Assembly (NCBI GenBank): GCA_963751595.1
Contig: CAVVVC010000001.1
Span: forward strand, 1,178,001 to 1,242,000
Length of the DNA: 64,000 bases
DNA from: JAHEGP01 sp963751595
Lineage (GTDB): Bacteria > Pseudomonadota > Gammaproteobacteria > Pseudomonadales > JAHEGP01
Direction of reading: 5' to 3'
In this document: one piece after another, positions 8,596 through 18,398 of the stretch
Position numbering within the stretch: position 1 is the stretch's first letter
How the letters are laid out: every line of letters starts with the position of its first letter
Program-made: the position numbers and the translations under genes
The notes under the pieces: model-generated
Seen by the model: only the letters and a program-made list of their open reading frames with translations
Database searches by the model: none
What the model was told of the DNA's origin: nothing

Positions 8596-9459
8596 ATGTC
8601 TGAAGAACTACTGATTCGCAACATGACCCGCAGCGAGGTCGATGAACTGGTTTCCTGGGCGGCGCATGAGGGCTGGAACCCGGGCCTGGGTGACGCCGAA
8701 ATATTTTGGCGGACGGACGCCGAAGCATTTGTTGCGGCGGAACTCGGTGGTGAAATGATCGGTGGAGGCACCATCACATCCTACGCCAGCGAGTTTGGCT
8801 TCATGGGCTTTTTCATTGTCAAACCGGCGTATCGCAGCCGGGGGTTGGGTAACACCATCTGGCATGCCAGGCGCGAACGCCTGATAAACAGGCTGCGGCC
8901 GGGAGCCTCCATCGGGATGGATGGCGTGTTTACCATGCAGGATTACTACGCCAAGGGCGGTTTCGTTTTCTCCCATCGCAATCTGCGCTTTCGTGCCGAT
9001 AATCCGTGTGAGCCTGCCCCCCGGAACGAGCACATCATGCCCCTGGCCACCCTGCCCTTCGACCAGCTGGCAGCCTACGATCGCCTTTGCTTTCCCGCGC
9101 CACGTCCGGTGTTTCTGCAAGACTGGATCACGCAATCCACCGGGCTTGCCCTGGCCTACCATCGAGACGACAAGCTGCAGGGCTACGGGGTAATCAGGCA
9201 ATGCAGGGAGGGCTGCAAACTGGGTCCTCTGTTCGCGGATGATGCCGACATCGCCGACGCGCTCTATACCCAACTCGCCACTTTTGCCGCGACGGGACCG
9301 CTATTTCTGGACGCCCCGGAAAACAACCCTGACGCTATGGCATTGGTCCGCCGCCACAACATGACGGAGGTATTTGGCTGCGCTCGCATGTATCTGGGTC
9401 AGCCGCCGGCGCTTGAGCATGAGCGAATTTACGGCGTCACCACCTTCGAACTGGGCTGA
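8596..9459 (+). CDS. GNAT family N-acetyltransferase with C-terminal Acetyltransf_18-like domain
   Basis: 287 residues from ATG 8596, chosen because GGAGG lies about 6 bases upstream. An ATG two codons earlier would sit on the ribosome-binding site itself. Residues 1-135 are a GNAT fold: FIVKPAYRSRGLGNTIW holds the acetyl-CoA-binding R/Q-x-x-G-x-G/A motif. The C-terminal 130 residues (LPFDQLAAYDRLCFPAPR, LQGYGVIR, LGPLFADD) look like the second acetyltransferase domain found in two-domain members of this family. The substrate is unknown. Its TGA overlaps the ATG of the next gene (TGATG), so the two are translationally coupled. Confidence 0.8.
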   Translation: MSEELLIRNMTRSEVDELVSWAAHEGWNPGLGDAEIFWRTDAEAFVAAELGGEMIGGGTITSYASEFGFMGFFIVKPAYRSRGLGNTIWHARRERLINRLRPGASIGMDGVFTMQDYYAKGGFVFSHRNLRFRADNPCEPAPRNEHIMPLATLPFDQLAAYDRLCFPAPRPVFLQDWITQSTGLALAYHRDDKLQGYGVIRQCREGCKLGPLFADDADIADALYTQLATFAATGPLFLDAPENNPDAMALVRRHNMTEVFGCARMYLGQPPALEHERIYGVTTFELG

Positions 9460-10358
9460 TGCGCCGTCGTGACCTGACCGGCTATGCCGGGCGACCTCCC
9501 CATCCGCGTTGGCCCGGGGGAGCCCGAGTGGCCGTACAGTTCGTACTCAATGTCGAAGAAGGCGCTGAGTCCTGTATCCTGCATGGCGATGCCCAGTCCG
9601 AAGCCTATCTCCACGAATTGCCCGGCCGACTCCCCAGGCAGAACGCAAGGGACTGGAGTGTAGAGGGAATGTACGAATACGGTTCGCGCACGGGCGCCTG
9701 GCGTATCCTTGAACTGTTTGATTCCCGAAGCTTACCCCTTACCGCTTTCGCATGCGGCCAGGCGCTGGAGCTCAACCCCGAGCTGGGCGCTGCACTGCAT
9801 CGTGCGGGTCACGAAATCGCCGGCCATGGCTATCGCTGGATCGATTATCGAACAGTAACCGAGGCCCGGGAGCGCAGCGATATCCAGAAGACCTTTCAGA
9901 TCATCGAGGGCATCTGCGGGGAGCAACCCCGGGGCTGGTATACCGGCCGGGTCAGTGACAATACCCGCCGCCTGTTGCTGGAGGCAGGCGGACTGCTTTA
10001 CAGCTCCGATGCCTACAACGACGATTTACCCTACTGGGTGAACGACACCGCTCCCCATCTCATCATCCCCTACACCCTGGTGAACAACGACATCAGCTAT
10101 TTACAGACAAACGGTGTCGCAACGGCGGACGAGTTCTACCAGTTATTGTCAGGCGCCTTCGATATGCTGTGGCAGGAGGGTCGCGCCCTTCCCAAACTGA
10201 TGAGTGTTGGGCTGCACGGTCGAATCAGTGGCCACCCCGCCCGCGCCATCGCCGTCGCGCGTTTTCTCGATTACATGCAGTCGCACGATGGGGTCTGGAT
10301 CTGCCGGCGGGACGATGTCGCCAGGCACTGGACAGCCACACATCCCTATGCCTGCTAG
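9459..10358 (+). CDS. puuE: PuuE-type polysaccharide deacetylase (allantoinase family)
   Basis: 299 residues. GARVAVQFVLNVEEGAES is the family start with the NVEEG motif of PuuE-like allantoinases in place of the usual NodB TFDD. HEIAGHGYRWIDYR supplies the zinc-binding histidines, and RGWYTGR and LMSVGLHGRISGHPAR the later active-site strands. In this family the enzyme opens the allantoin ring in purine breakdown, but relatives act on other amides, so the substrate is not certain. The start codon overlaps the GNAT stop codon. No other purine-degradation genes are visible nearby. Confidence 0.75.
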   Translation: MRRRDLTGYAGRPPHPRWPGGARVAVQFVLNVEEGAESCILHGDAQSEAYLHELPGRLPRQNARDWSVEGMYEYGSRTGAWRILELFDSRSLPLTAFACGQALELNPELGAALHRAGHEIAGHGYRWIDYRTVTEARERSDIQKTFQIIEGICGEQPRGWYTGRVSDNTRRLLLEAGGLLYSSDAYNDDLPYWVNDTAPHLIIPYTLVNNDISYLQTNGVATADEFYQLLSGAFDMLWQEGRALPKLMSVGLHGRISGHPARAIAVARFLDYMQSHDGVWICRRDDVARHWTATHPYAC

Positions 10359-10629
10359 CGCCGGGATATTCTGCTGCAATGGCTCAGACGCCCGCAGCTG
10401 TGTGTTTAAGGACAGTTCAGCGGGGCCCAGGAAGCGCTTCTGTGGGGTTGCAGACCCGCAAAACTTGGTATTTATACTGATCCGCTCCCTGCGGTATAGT
10501 AGTACGCTCGTTCCTCATCCACTACATCGGCAGCGGTACACTTGTTGATTGCGGGAAATCACAAGCGCATCTGTCGCTGACGACTGCGCCTGACAACTGC
10601 CCAGCGCCAGCGTTTTATCCGGGATCACC

Positions 10630-12717
10630 ATGAGAAATTTGCTTACCAGAATCGGCACCGTCATTGTCCTTGTCACGCTGTACGGTTGCAGCCACCCCAT
10701 CGAGATCCAGGGCAAGGGAGACGTGCGCTCCGCCAGTGGCGAACGCAACTGTTCCCTCGCCGATTTCGAGGCGGGCAGGGACAATTGCAGGAAAAACCTC
10801 GTTGTTGGCGCCTATTCCGAAACCTATTTCGCCGAGCCCCACCCCGGCTGGGAATTCGATCATTGGGAGAACTACTGCACCGACGCCAGTAACAACGCGT
10901 GCAGCTTCAAGGTCGGGGCAGATGCTGTGCAACAGAACTGGGGGCAAACCGCAGCGCCACTGGTAGCGGTGTTTGCCGAGCAGGGCGGCTTCACCGAGGG
11001 AGTGGTAACGGCTCCCCACCCCCTCGCCGCCGAAGCGGGCGCCAAAGTGCTGGAAGCCGGAGGCAATGCAATCGACGCAGCCGCCGTGGTCCAGTTTGTG
11101 CTGAACGTGGTAGAGCCGCCCTCGTCGGGGATCGGCGGCGGCGGTTTTATGGGGATCCATCTGGCCGCAGAGGAGCGATCGTTTTTTATCGACTCCCGGG
11201 AAAAGGCGCCGGCGGCGGCCTCACCCACGATGTTCCTGAAATGTGACCCCAACTGCGACGGCGCCAGTACTGCCACCATTGGCAGCCTGGACCAACGCGC
11301 CACCAGTGGCGTGTCGGTCGGCGTGCCCGGCACGCTGCTGGGGGTAGCGACTTCATTGGAAAGGTACGGCACGCTCACCCTGGCCCAGGCCTTGCAGCCG
11401 GCCATAGAGCTGGCGGCCAACGGATTCAATATCGACCCATGGCTGGCAAGTAAGACGGCCAGTAGTCGGGTGACGCACTGGCCGGAAACCGCCGCGATAT
11501 TTCGCACCCCCGGCGGTGCCCCCCTACCCCAGGGCTACAAACTGGTCCAGGCTGATCTGGCGAAAACCCTGCGCCTGATTGCCAGCCAGGGAGTGGACGT
11601 CTTTTACAGCGGGGAAATTGCCCGGGCCATTGTCGCGGCACAAACCCGCTATCGCCCGCAAGTGGGCCCCCAGGGGGCGGGTCGCATGTCAATGCGGGAT
11701 CTCGCTGCCTACCGGGCGGCTGGGGTGGTGGAGAGGGAGCCCGTGGTCACCAACTACCGGGATGTAACCCTTGTCGGCATGCCGGCGCCCTCCTCCGGAG
11801 GCTACACCGTGGCCCAGGTACTCCAATGTCTGGAGCAATTTCCCATGGGTGATACCGCTGCGGGCTTTGGTCCCGGGGCAGTCAAAACCCTGCACGTAAT
11901 GGCCGAATCCATGCGCCTCGCTTTCAGCAGCCGCAGCGTCTGGATGGGCGACAACGACACTGTGCGATTGCCGCTTGCGGGTTTGACCGACCCTGGCTAC
12001 CTGGCACCGCGTTGCGCTCAAATCAAGGTCGACAGTCGCATTCCAAACCCCGCGCCCGGGGATCCGCGAAATTTCGATCCGGCTTTTTCCAAAAGCAACG
12101 CCAGCATCGCCAGCGTGGCGGAGGAGCCCGGGGGCACCAACACCACCCACTTTACCGTGATAGACCGCAGCGGCAACGTGGTGACCTACACCTCCACCAT
12201 CGAAAGCACCTGGGGTAGCGGTATTACGGTTCCGGGCTACGGCTTTTTGCTCAACAACGAGCTGACCGACTTCAATTCGATACCCACCGCCAACCCCGGC
12301 ACCGCGTCCTACAACCCGGGCGCCAATGACATCGCGCCGGGTAAAAGGCCCCGCAGCAGCATGGCGCCGTTGCTGGTGTTCGACGACGGCGAGTTGGTGG
12401 CGGCCTACGGTTCTCCCGGTGGCTCCACCATCATCAATACGGTGGTCAACATGACCGTCAACCTGATCGACCACGGCATGTCCGTGCAGCAGGCCATCGA
12501 TGCGCCGCGCTTTCATACTTCCGGCCGCGAGGTCTTTGTGGAAAGCGGCTTCCAGCCGTCGGTGCTGAGTGGTCTGCGGGCACTGGGGCATACCGTCAGC
12601 AGCCAGTCCGAGCAGGGCTCTGTCCAGGCCATCGTCATCGACCCGGCAACGGGGAGATCCTACGGCGGGGCCGATGCCCGGCGTTCCGGCACCGTGGTGG
12701 GTCTGCCCCGCCGCTAA
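10630..12717 (+). CDS. ggt: gamma-glutamyltransferase lipoprotein with N-terminal cysteine module
   Basis: 695 residues. The signal sequence ends in a lipobox (LYGC). Residues about 21-115 (CSHPIEIQGKGD, GWEFDHWENYC, AAPLVAVF) repeat the module of the pectate-lyase-like lipoprotein at 5.4-7.0 kb. The remainder is a gamma-glutamyltranspeptidase: KVLEAGGNAIDAAA, EPPSSGIGGGGFM, NTTHFTVID with the likely autoprocessing and nucleophile threonine at 505, RPRSSMAPLL and YGSPGGSTIIN. It would cleave the gamma-glutamyl bond of glutathione-like peptides, self-cleaving into two chains, here probably anchored to a membrane by lipid. It ends about 108 bases before the convergent hydrogenase operon terminus. 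Confidence 0.9.
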   Translation: MRNLLTRIGTVIVLVTLYGCSHPIEIQGKGDVRSASGERNCSLADFEAGRDNCRKNLVVGAYSETYFAEPHPGWEFDHWENYCTDASNNACSFKVGADAVQQNWGQTAAPLVAVFAEQGGFTEGVVTAPHPLAAEAGAKVLEAGGNAIDAAAVVQFVLNVVEPPSSGIGGGGFMGIHLAAEERSFFIDSREKAPAAASPTMFLKCDPNCDGASTATIGSLDQRATSGVSVGVPGTLLGVATSLERYGTLTLAQALQPAIELAANGFNIDPWLASKTASSRVTHWPETAAIFRTPGGAPLPQGYKLVQADLAKTLRLIASQGVDVFYSGEIARAIVAAQTRYRPQVGPQGAGRMSMRDLAAYRAAGVVEREPVVTNYRDVTLVGMPAPSSGGYTVAQVLQCLEQFPMGDTAAGFGPGAVKTLHVMAESMRLAFSSRSVWMGDNDTVRLPLAGLTDPGYLAPRCAQIKVDSRIPNPAPGDPRNFDPAFSKSNASIASVAEEPGGTNTTHFTVIDRSGNVVTYTSTIESTWGSGITVPGYGFLLNNELTDFNSIPTANPGTASYNPGANDIAPGKRPRSSMAPLLVFDDGELVAAYGSPGGSTIINTVVNMTVNLIDHGMSVQQAIDAPRFHTSGREVFVESGFQPSVLSGLRALGHTVSSQSEQGSVQAIVIDPATGRSYGGADARRSGTVVGLPRR

Positions 12718-12825
12718 ATAACCCCTATCGGGAATGGCACTTACAGCATAGGATTGTCAAAGCACCGCTCCGGGCGTCTACTCCGTGAGGACACGCCGTA
12801 AATCCCGCTGCTGCGCAACAGTCAA

Positions 12826-13896
12826 TTAGCAGATACGGGGCAATTGCTCGCCGTGCAACCAATCGATGACCCGCTCACCGCCAATTTCGGTCACCATCCG
12901 TACCAGGCGCATCGGGTCTTCCGTCACTTCACCGATTATTGCCGCATCGACACCGCAGGGGTCGCTGCGCATCACCTCCAGCAGGCTTTGTGCGCTCCCG
13001 GCATCGACAATCGCTATCAGCTTGCCCTCATTGGCAACATTGAGGGGGTCGAGGCCCAGCAGCTCGCAGGCACCCCGCACCTCGTCGCGAACGGGAATAC
13101 TGTGTTCCTGCAGGCGAATGCCGACACCGGACTGCGCCGCCACCTCGTTGAGGGTCGCGGCAACGCCGCCCCGGGTTGGATCACGCAGTACCCGCAGGCT
13201 GCCTCCCCCGGCTTCAGCCATGCGCAGCACCAGCTGGTTGAGGGCCGCCGAGTCCGACTCCAGCGCAGTCTCGAACTGCAGGCCCTGGCGCTGGGACATG
13301 ATCGCCACCCCGTGGTCGCCGATAGTGCCGGAAACCAGCACCGCATCCCCCGGGCGTGCCAGCTCTGAAGAGACATTGACACCCTCCAGCACCCGGCCTA
13401 TCCCGGCGGTGTTGATGAAGATACCGTCTCCCTTGCCCCGCTCCACCACCTTGGTGTCACCGGTCACGATTTGCACACCGGCTTCCCGGGCGGCCGCGGC
13501 CATGGCGTCGACGATAGCCGCCAGTTCACGCAGCAAGAACCCCTCTTCGAGGATGAAACTCGCGGTCAGGTACAGCGGTACAGCGCCTCCCATAGCCAGG
13601 TCGTTAACCGTACCATGCACCGCCAGACTGCCGATATTGCCGCCGGGAAAGAACAGCGGTGAGATCACGAAGGAATCGGTGGTCATCGCCAGACGTCCGG
13701 CCTCGACCGAAAACAGGGCCTGATCATTGGCCTGGTTCAGGAGGGGATTGTCGAAGGCGCTGCGGAACAGCAGTTCGATAAGGTCCGCCATCGCCCGCCC
13801 GCCGGCGCCATGCTTGAGCTCAACCCGCCCCTGCTGGATGTCCAGTGCCCGGGCCTGGCGCCGGCCCGCCTCGAAATTGTCGGCCACCGGTTTCAC
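12826..13896 (-). CDS. hypE: hydrogenase maturation factor HypE
   Basis: 356 residues; last gene of the hup-hyp operon. An AIR-synthase-like ATPase that dehydrates the carbamoyl group on its own C-terminal cysteine to make the cyanide ligands of the NiFe centre. The protein ends in PRIC, which keeps that C-terminal cysteine. HGAGGRAMADLI, GDTKVVERGKGDGIF and RDPTRGGVAATLNE are the ATP-binding and family motifs. It overlaps hypD by 4 bases. Confidence 0.95.
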   Translation of the reverse strand: MKPVADNFEAGRRQARALDIQQGRVELKHGAGGRAMADLIELLFRSAFDNPLLNQANDQALFSVEAGRLAMTTDSFVISPLFFPGGNIGSLAVHGTVNDLAMGGAVPLYLTASFILEEGFLLRELAAIVDAMAAAAREAGVQIVTGDTKVVERGKGDGIFINTAGIGRVLEGVNVSSELARPGDAVLVSGTIGDHGVAIMSQRQGLQFETALESDSAALNQLVLRMAEAGGGSLRVLRDPTRGGVAATLNEVAAQSGVGIRLQEHSIPVRDEVRGACELLGLDPLNVANEGKLIAIVDAGSAQSLLEVMRSDPCGVDAAIIGEVTEDPMRLVRMVTEIGGERVIDWLHGEQLPRIC

Positions 13897-15071
13897 GCCT
13901 GCCGACGTGGTTTGCGCGCATGGCGCCGGGCCGCCTGCCGCTGCACCGCGTCCTCGCGAAACCGACCATAGGTAAAGTAGGCAGCACAGGCTCCCTCATC
14001 GGACACCATGCACGAACCCAGGGGCGACTCGGGGGTACAGGCGGTGGCAAACAGCTTGCAGTCGGTGGGCTTTTTGGCGCCGCGCAACACCGCAGGGCAC
14101 TCACAGCCTTTGGTACCCCGGGATGGCTCATACACCATGCTGAACCGTTGTTCCGCATCGTAGGCCCGGTACGCGTCTCTAATACCCAGGGCGGATTCCG
14201 CTATCTCGCCCAAACCCCGCCATTCGAAACTGGGACGTACGCCGAAAACCGCTGCCACCGCCTGCTGCGCCTTTGGGTTGCCCTCGGGGGTCACTGCGCG
14301 GGTGTACTGGTTTTCGATCTCGGCACGCCCTTCGTTGAGCTGGCGCACCAGCATCAGAATCGACTGCAGTACGTCCAGCGGTTCGAAGCCCGCGATCACC
14401 AGCGGCTTGTGGTACTGGCCGGCGCAAAAACGGTAGGAGTCCGAGCCGATGATGACGCTGACATGGGAGGGGCCAATCAGGCCATCGATAGCTACCGTGT
14501 CCCCCGCCTGCGGGTCGACATCGAGAATCGCCTCCATCGCAGCCGGGGTCAGTACGTGATTACAAAATACCGAGAAGTTGTCGAGGCCGTCGCGTTCCGC
14601 CTCCAGGATAGCCAGGGCCGTCGGCGGGGTCGTGGTCTCGAAGCCGATGCCGAAAAACACCACCTGGCGCTCGGGGTTTTTACGAGCCAGTTGCAGGGCA
14701 TCACTCACCGAGTAAACCATGCGCACATCGGCACCATCGGCCTTGGCCTGCAAAAGAGTGCGGCGCCCACTGCCGGGCACCCGGAGCATATCGCCGTAGC
14801 TGGCGAGAATGACCTGGGGGTGTTCCAGTACCAGCCGTATCGCCATATCCAGCCGTCCCGTGGGGAGCACGCAAACCGGACATCCCGGCCCGTGGATCAA
14901 CTCGATATTGGGCGGCAGTAAATCGGGGACACCGTAGCGAAACACCGCGTGGGTGTGGCCCCCGCAAAACTCCATCAGCCGATACTGGCGGCCTGGGCTT
15001 GCCTCCTGGCGGAGCGCGGCGGCCAGACCCCGTGCGCGCTCGCCGTCGCGGAACTCGTCGATATATTTCAT
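13893..15071 (-). CDS. hypD: hydrogenase maturation factor HypD
   Basis: 392 residues. HypD carries a [4Fe-4S] cluster and works with HypC and HypE to build the Fe(CN)2CO unit. MEFCGGHTHAVFRYG and GPGCPVCVLPTGRLD contain the conserved cysteines and histidine, and GFETTTPPTA and CNHVLTPAAM are further family motifs. The C-terminal half has the cluster cysteines (TKGCECPAVLRG, DCKLFATACTPESPLGSCMVS). It overlaps both neighbours by 4 bases, so translation is coupled. Confidence 0.95.
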   Translation of the reverse strand: MKYIDEFRDGERARGLAAALRQEASPGRQYRLMEFCGGHTHAVFRYGVPDLLPPNIELIHGPGCPVCVLPTGRLDMAIRLVLEHPQVILASYGDMLRVPGSGRRTLLQAKADGADVRMVYSVSDALQLARKNPERQVVFFGIGFETTTPPTALAILEAERDGLDNFSVFCNHVLTPAAMEAILDVDPQAGDTVAIDGLIGPSHVSVIIGSDSYRFCAGQYHKPLVIAGFEPLDVLQSILMLVRQLNEGRAEIENQYTRAVTPEGNPKAQQAVAAVFGVRPSFEWRGLGEIAESALGIRDAYRAYDAEQRFSMVYEPSRGTKGCECPAVLRGAKKPTDCKLFATACTPESPLGSCMVSDEGACAAYFTYGRFREDAVQRQAARRHARKPRRQA

Positions 15072-15313
15072 TCTCTGCCCGCCTCTGTCGCAGCTGCCAC
15101 CACGCCGATATCGGCCATGATTTCGAGGGTCTGCAGGGCCTCGGCTTCGTCCAGTTTCGACAGCGCATAGCCGACATGCAGAATCACGTAATCGCCCACC
15201 TGCAAACCTTCCACCAGCGTGGTATCGATCTCTCGAACAATACCACCGGCAGAGGCCAGGGCACGATTACCCTCCAGTAGTTCTGTTATTCGCACGGGAA
15301 TTGCCAGGCACAT
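15068..15313 (-). CDS. hypC: hydrogenase maturation chaperone HypC
   Basis: 81 residues beginning MCLAIPVRITELLEG. The N-terminal Met-Cys is the family signature; Cys2 binds the iron precursor and the large subunit. VGDYVILHVGYALSKLDEAEA is the conserved OB-fold end. It is a paralogue of HupF in this operon. It lies 16 bases downstream of hypF. Confidence 0.95.
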   Translation of the reverse strand: MCLAIPVRITELLEGNRALASAGGIVREIDTTLVEGLQVGDYVILHVGYALSKLDEAEALQTLEIMADIGVVAAATEAGRE

Positions 15314-15329
15314 AATTATTGCTCGCTTG

Positions 15330-17612
15330 CTAGATGTTAAGGGGTGCGCGCCGGGCTACCCAGGCCTGCCCCAGGCAAATAGCGCCATCGTTGGGCGGCA
15401 GGCTGCGGGGGGTAAGCACGCTCAGGCCATGCTGCTCCAGGCGCCGGGGTAAGCTGTTCGCCAACCAGGCATTGAGAAAACAGCCGCCGGCCAGGGCGAC
15501 TGTGCTCAGGCCACTGCGCTCGGCAGCGTCCAGGGTCCATTCCTCCAGTGCCTCCAGCAGGGTGCCATGAAACCAGTCAGCGCCCAGTGCCGGAGACTCG
15601 CATTCCGCCAGCGCACCCAGCAGGCCAGAGAACTCCAGCACGCCCCGATTGATCGAGTAGCCGTTGGGCAAGGCCCGGGGTTGGCGCACCAGGCCCTCCA
15701 GCAGCATGGGCGGCTCGCCTTCGTAGCGCGCCAGTTGGCACACACCGAGCAGAGCCGCGGCGGCATCGAACAAACGCCCCGCAGAAGTGGTCGTCCCCGG
15801 CTCACCGGCGGCCAGTAATCGGGCGATTGCCGGTGCCAGCGTCTGGCCGGCAAAGCGCTCGGCTATCTCGTCGCCCCGACCCAGTTGTTGCAGCACCCCC
15901 GCCGCAACGCGCCAGGGCTCCCGGGCCGCCCGGTCCCCCCCGGGCAGTGGCAGCGGGGCGAAATGCCCCAGGCGTTCGAAGCCGGCGCCCTGCAGCCCCA
16001 GCAATTCACCACCCCATGCTTCCCCGTTGCTGCCCTGGCCGTGGCCATCGAGCACCAGGGCCAGGGCATCGCCTTCAAACTGATGCTCGGCCAGGACCGC
16101 GGCCCCATGGGCATGGTGATGCTGGACCCGAATCAGGGGCAACTGCCATTGCTCACTCAATGCCTGCGCCAGGCGGCTGGAAGCGTAGTCGGGGTTCAGG
16201 TCGCAGGCCAGGCGCTGGGGGCGCGCCTGCAGCATTGCCAGCAGTTCGTCGACCGTGCGCGCGTGAAAAGCGACCGCCGCGGGGGTGTTGAGGTCGCCGA
16301 CGTGGGCCGAGAGATAAGCCTGGTCACCACGGGTCATGGCGATGCTGGATTTCAGGTGCGCCCCCAGCCCCAGTACCGACGGCCCCGTTGTTGCCAGGGC
16401 AATCGCCTGCGGCGCATAACCCCGTGCCCGCCGCACCAAAACCGGATTGTCGTCATTCAGGCGCACCACCGAGTCATCGGCACGGATGGCGATCTCACGG
16501 TCATGATGGAGGATGATCTCTGCAATGGTCGCGAGGCGATGCTCAGCCTCCGCGGAATCGTTGATCAGCGGGTCGCCGCTGAGGTTGGCGCTGGTCATCA
16601 CCAGGGCCAGGTCATTGGGCTGCTGCAACCAGTCGACCCCCGGGGGGCAACCCAGCAACTGGTGAAACAGCAGATAATGGAGTCCACTGTAGGGCAGCAT
16701 CAGTCCCAGCGTACCAAGCCCCCGGGACACGGCGTCACAGAGGCCACCGGCATCGCCATGGACCGGCAGGATCACCACCGGCCGCTCCCTGCCCTGGAGG
16801 ATGTCCCGGCCCCTGGCGCCCGGGTCCACCAGCCGAGCAGCACTGGCCGCATTCAGCACCATCACCGCGAAGGGCTTACCGTCCCGCTGTTTGCTGTCGC
16901 GCAGCCGTTCCACGGCCGGGGCATTGCGGGCATCACAGGCGAGGTGGTATCCGCCGATACCCTTGAGAGCAACTATTTTACCCGCGGCAAGGGCTTTGCA
17001 GACGTCGCTTAGGGGCATCGATAATCGCGGCCCACAAGCATGGCAGGCCACCGGTTCCGCATGAAAGCGGCGGCTGTCGGGGTCGGTATACTCAAGCTCG
17101 CAGTCGGGGCAGAGTTTGAAGTCCGCCATGCTGGTGGTGTCCCGATCGTAGGGTAACGCCCGACTCATGGTATAGCGCGGGCCACAGTCGCAACAGGCAA
17201 TGAACGGGTGCAGGTAACGGCGGTCGGTGGGGTCGAACAATTCCGCCAGGCAGCTGTCGCAAGTCGCCGTATCGGCGGGAATGGCAGCACCGGCAGCGGC
17301 CCCGGGGCGGGTTTCGGCAATCCGGAACGCCGTCTCGCCGACCGCCACGAGGGGGGATTGCAGCAGCGTGTCGATGCGCGCCAGGGGTGGCAGCTCCGCC
17401 GTCAGGGCCGCGATGAAAGCGTCGAGATCCTCGCCCTCGGCCTCCAGTAATACGCCCTCTGGACCATTGGCGACAAACCCGCCTACTTCGAAGCGCCGGG
17501 CGCAGCGATAGACGTGGGGGCGAAATCCCACCCCCTGCACCAGGCCGCGAATTCGGAGCCGGCGGCGCTCTCGCCCCAGCGAAGCTGTGAGTGATTGGCC
17601 GGCTGACGCCAC
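15330..17612 (-). CDS. hypF: carbamoyltransferase HypF
   Basis: 760 residues, full length. Domains in order: acylphosphatase-like (RRLRIRGLVQGVGFRPHVYR, residues about 15-100); a double zinc finger (CDSCLAELFDPTDRRY, CCDCGPRYT, CPDCELEY, CHACGPR, about 110-190); a YrdC-like domain (AAGKIVALKGIGGYHLACDA to about 385); and a C-terminal Kae1/TobZ-like domain (RVQHHHAHGAAVLAEH, LDGHGQGSNGEAWGGELL, ALAGGCFLNAWLA). It makes the thiocarboxamide on HypE from carbamoyl phosphate and ATP. It starts 3 bases after hypB. Confidence 0.95.
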   Translation of the reverse strand: MASAGQSLTASLGRERRRLRIRGLVQGVGFRPHVYRCARRFEVGGFVANGPEGVLLEAEGEDLDAFIAALTAELPPLARIDTLLQSPLVAVGETAFRIAETRPGAAAGAAIPADTATCDSCLAELFDPTDRRYLHPFIACCDCGPRYTMSRALPYDRDTTSMADFKLCPDCELEYTDPDSRRFHAEPVACHACGPRLSMPLSDVCKALAAGKIVALKGIGGYHLACDARNAPAVERLRDSKQRDGKPFAVMVLNAASAARLVDPGARGRDILQGRERPVVILPVHGDAGGLCDAVSRGLGTLGLMLPYSGLHYLLFHQLLGCPPGVDWLQQPNDLALVMTSANLSGDPLINDSAEAEHRLATIAEIILHHDREIAIRADDSVVRLNDDNPVLVRRARGYAPQAIALATTGPSVLGLGAHLKSSIAMTRGDQAYLSAHVGDLNTPAAVAFHARTVDELLAMLQARPQRLACDLNPDYASSRLAQALSEQWQLPLIRVQHHHAHGAAVLAEHQFEGDALALVLDGHGQGSNGEAWGGELLGLQGAGFERLGHFAPLPLPGGDRAAREPWRVAAGVLQQLGRGDEIAERFAGQTLAPAIARLLAAGEPGTTTSAGRLFDAAAALLGVCQLARYEGEPPMLLEGLVRQPRALPNGYSINRGVLEFSGLLGALAECESPALGADWFHGTLLEALEEWTLDAAERSGLSTVALAGGCFLNAWLANSLPRRLEQHGLSVLTPRSLPPNDGAICLGQAWVARRAPLNI

Positions 17613-17615
17613 GAC

Positions 17616-18398
17616 TCAGGTACTCGCCGCAGCCATTTGGGCGGCACCCTCGACCCAGCGCAGCCAGCGCTCCATGCCCTCCCCGGTTTTGGCCGATACC
17701 TGGATCACAGCAATGGACGGGTTGACCCGCCTGGCATTGGCGATCAGCAACTCCACATCAAAATCCAGGTGTGACAGCAGATCCACCTTCGACACCAGCA
17801 TCAGGCTGGAGGCTGCGAACATGTTGGGATACTTCAGGGGTTTGTCTTCACCCTCGGTGACCGAGGCGATCACCACCTTGTGGGCTTCACCCAGGTCGAA
17901 TCCCGCCGGACAGACCAGGTTACCGACGTTTTCGATAAAGAGTATGCCGTCACTGAAATGAAGCTGCCTGAAAGCCTGGTCCACCATCTCGGCGTCCAGG
18001 TGACAGCCCTTGCCGGTATTGATTTGCAGTGCGGGTGCGCCGGTGGCACGAATCCGCTCGGCGTCGGCTACCGTCTCCTGGTCGCCCTCGATCACCGCAA
18101 CCGTGGCCGCCGGCAACAAGTGCTTCAGGGTAGCCACCAGTAGCGCCGTTTTCCCCGCACCCGGGGACGACACCAGGTTCAGCGCCAGTACCCGATGACT
18201 GTTGAAATGCTGCCGGTTGTGGGCGGCAAGGGCATCATTCTTGGCGAGAATGTCCTGCTCGACGCTCACCAGGTGAGAGCGCTGGGCCGGGTCGTCACGC
18301 AAGACCGGGCCGCCCGGGTCAGCGTGGCCGTGTTGGCCCTCCGCCGGAATCTCTACCCGGGTGTCGCCCTCTGAGCATCCACAAACACCGCACATCAA
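17616..18398 (-). CDS. hypB: nickel-inserting GTPase HypB
   Basis: 260 residues. MCGVCGCSEGD carries the high-affinity N-terminal metal site (CxxCGC), followed by a short histidine-containing stretch. NLVSSPGAGKTALL is the P-loop and EGDQETVADAERI follows as switch I. LFIENVGNLVCPAGFDLGE and LVSKVDLLSHL complete the SIMIBI GTPase. It delivers Ni to the large subunit together with HypA. It overlaps hypA by 4 bases. The short histidine content suggests delivery and not bulk nickel storage. Confidence 0.95.
   Translation of the reverse strand: MMCGVCGCSEGDTRVEIPAEGQHGHADPGGPVLRDDPAQRSHLVSVEQDILAKNDALAAHNRQHFNSHRVLALNLVSSPGAGKTALLVATLKHLLPAATVAVIEGDQETVADAERIRATGAPALQINTGKGCHLDAEMVDQAFRQLHFSDGILFIENVGNLVCPAGFDLGEAHKVVIASVTEGEDKPLKYPNMFAASSLMLVSKVDLLSHLDFDVELLIANARRVNPSIAVIQVSAKTGEGMERWLRWVEGAAQMAAAST

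Noticed and set aside
10872..11507. Long minus-strand frames inside the gamma-glutamyltransferase gene, and similar frames opposite hypF, hupL and the AsmA-like gene
   Set aside because: High GC content produces long antisense open frames. The plus or minus genes chosen have clear family motifs and the shadows have none.
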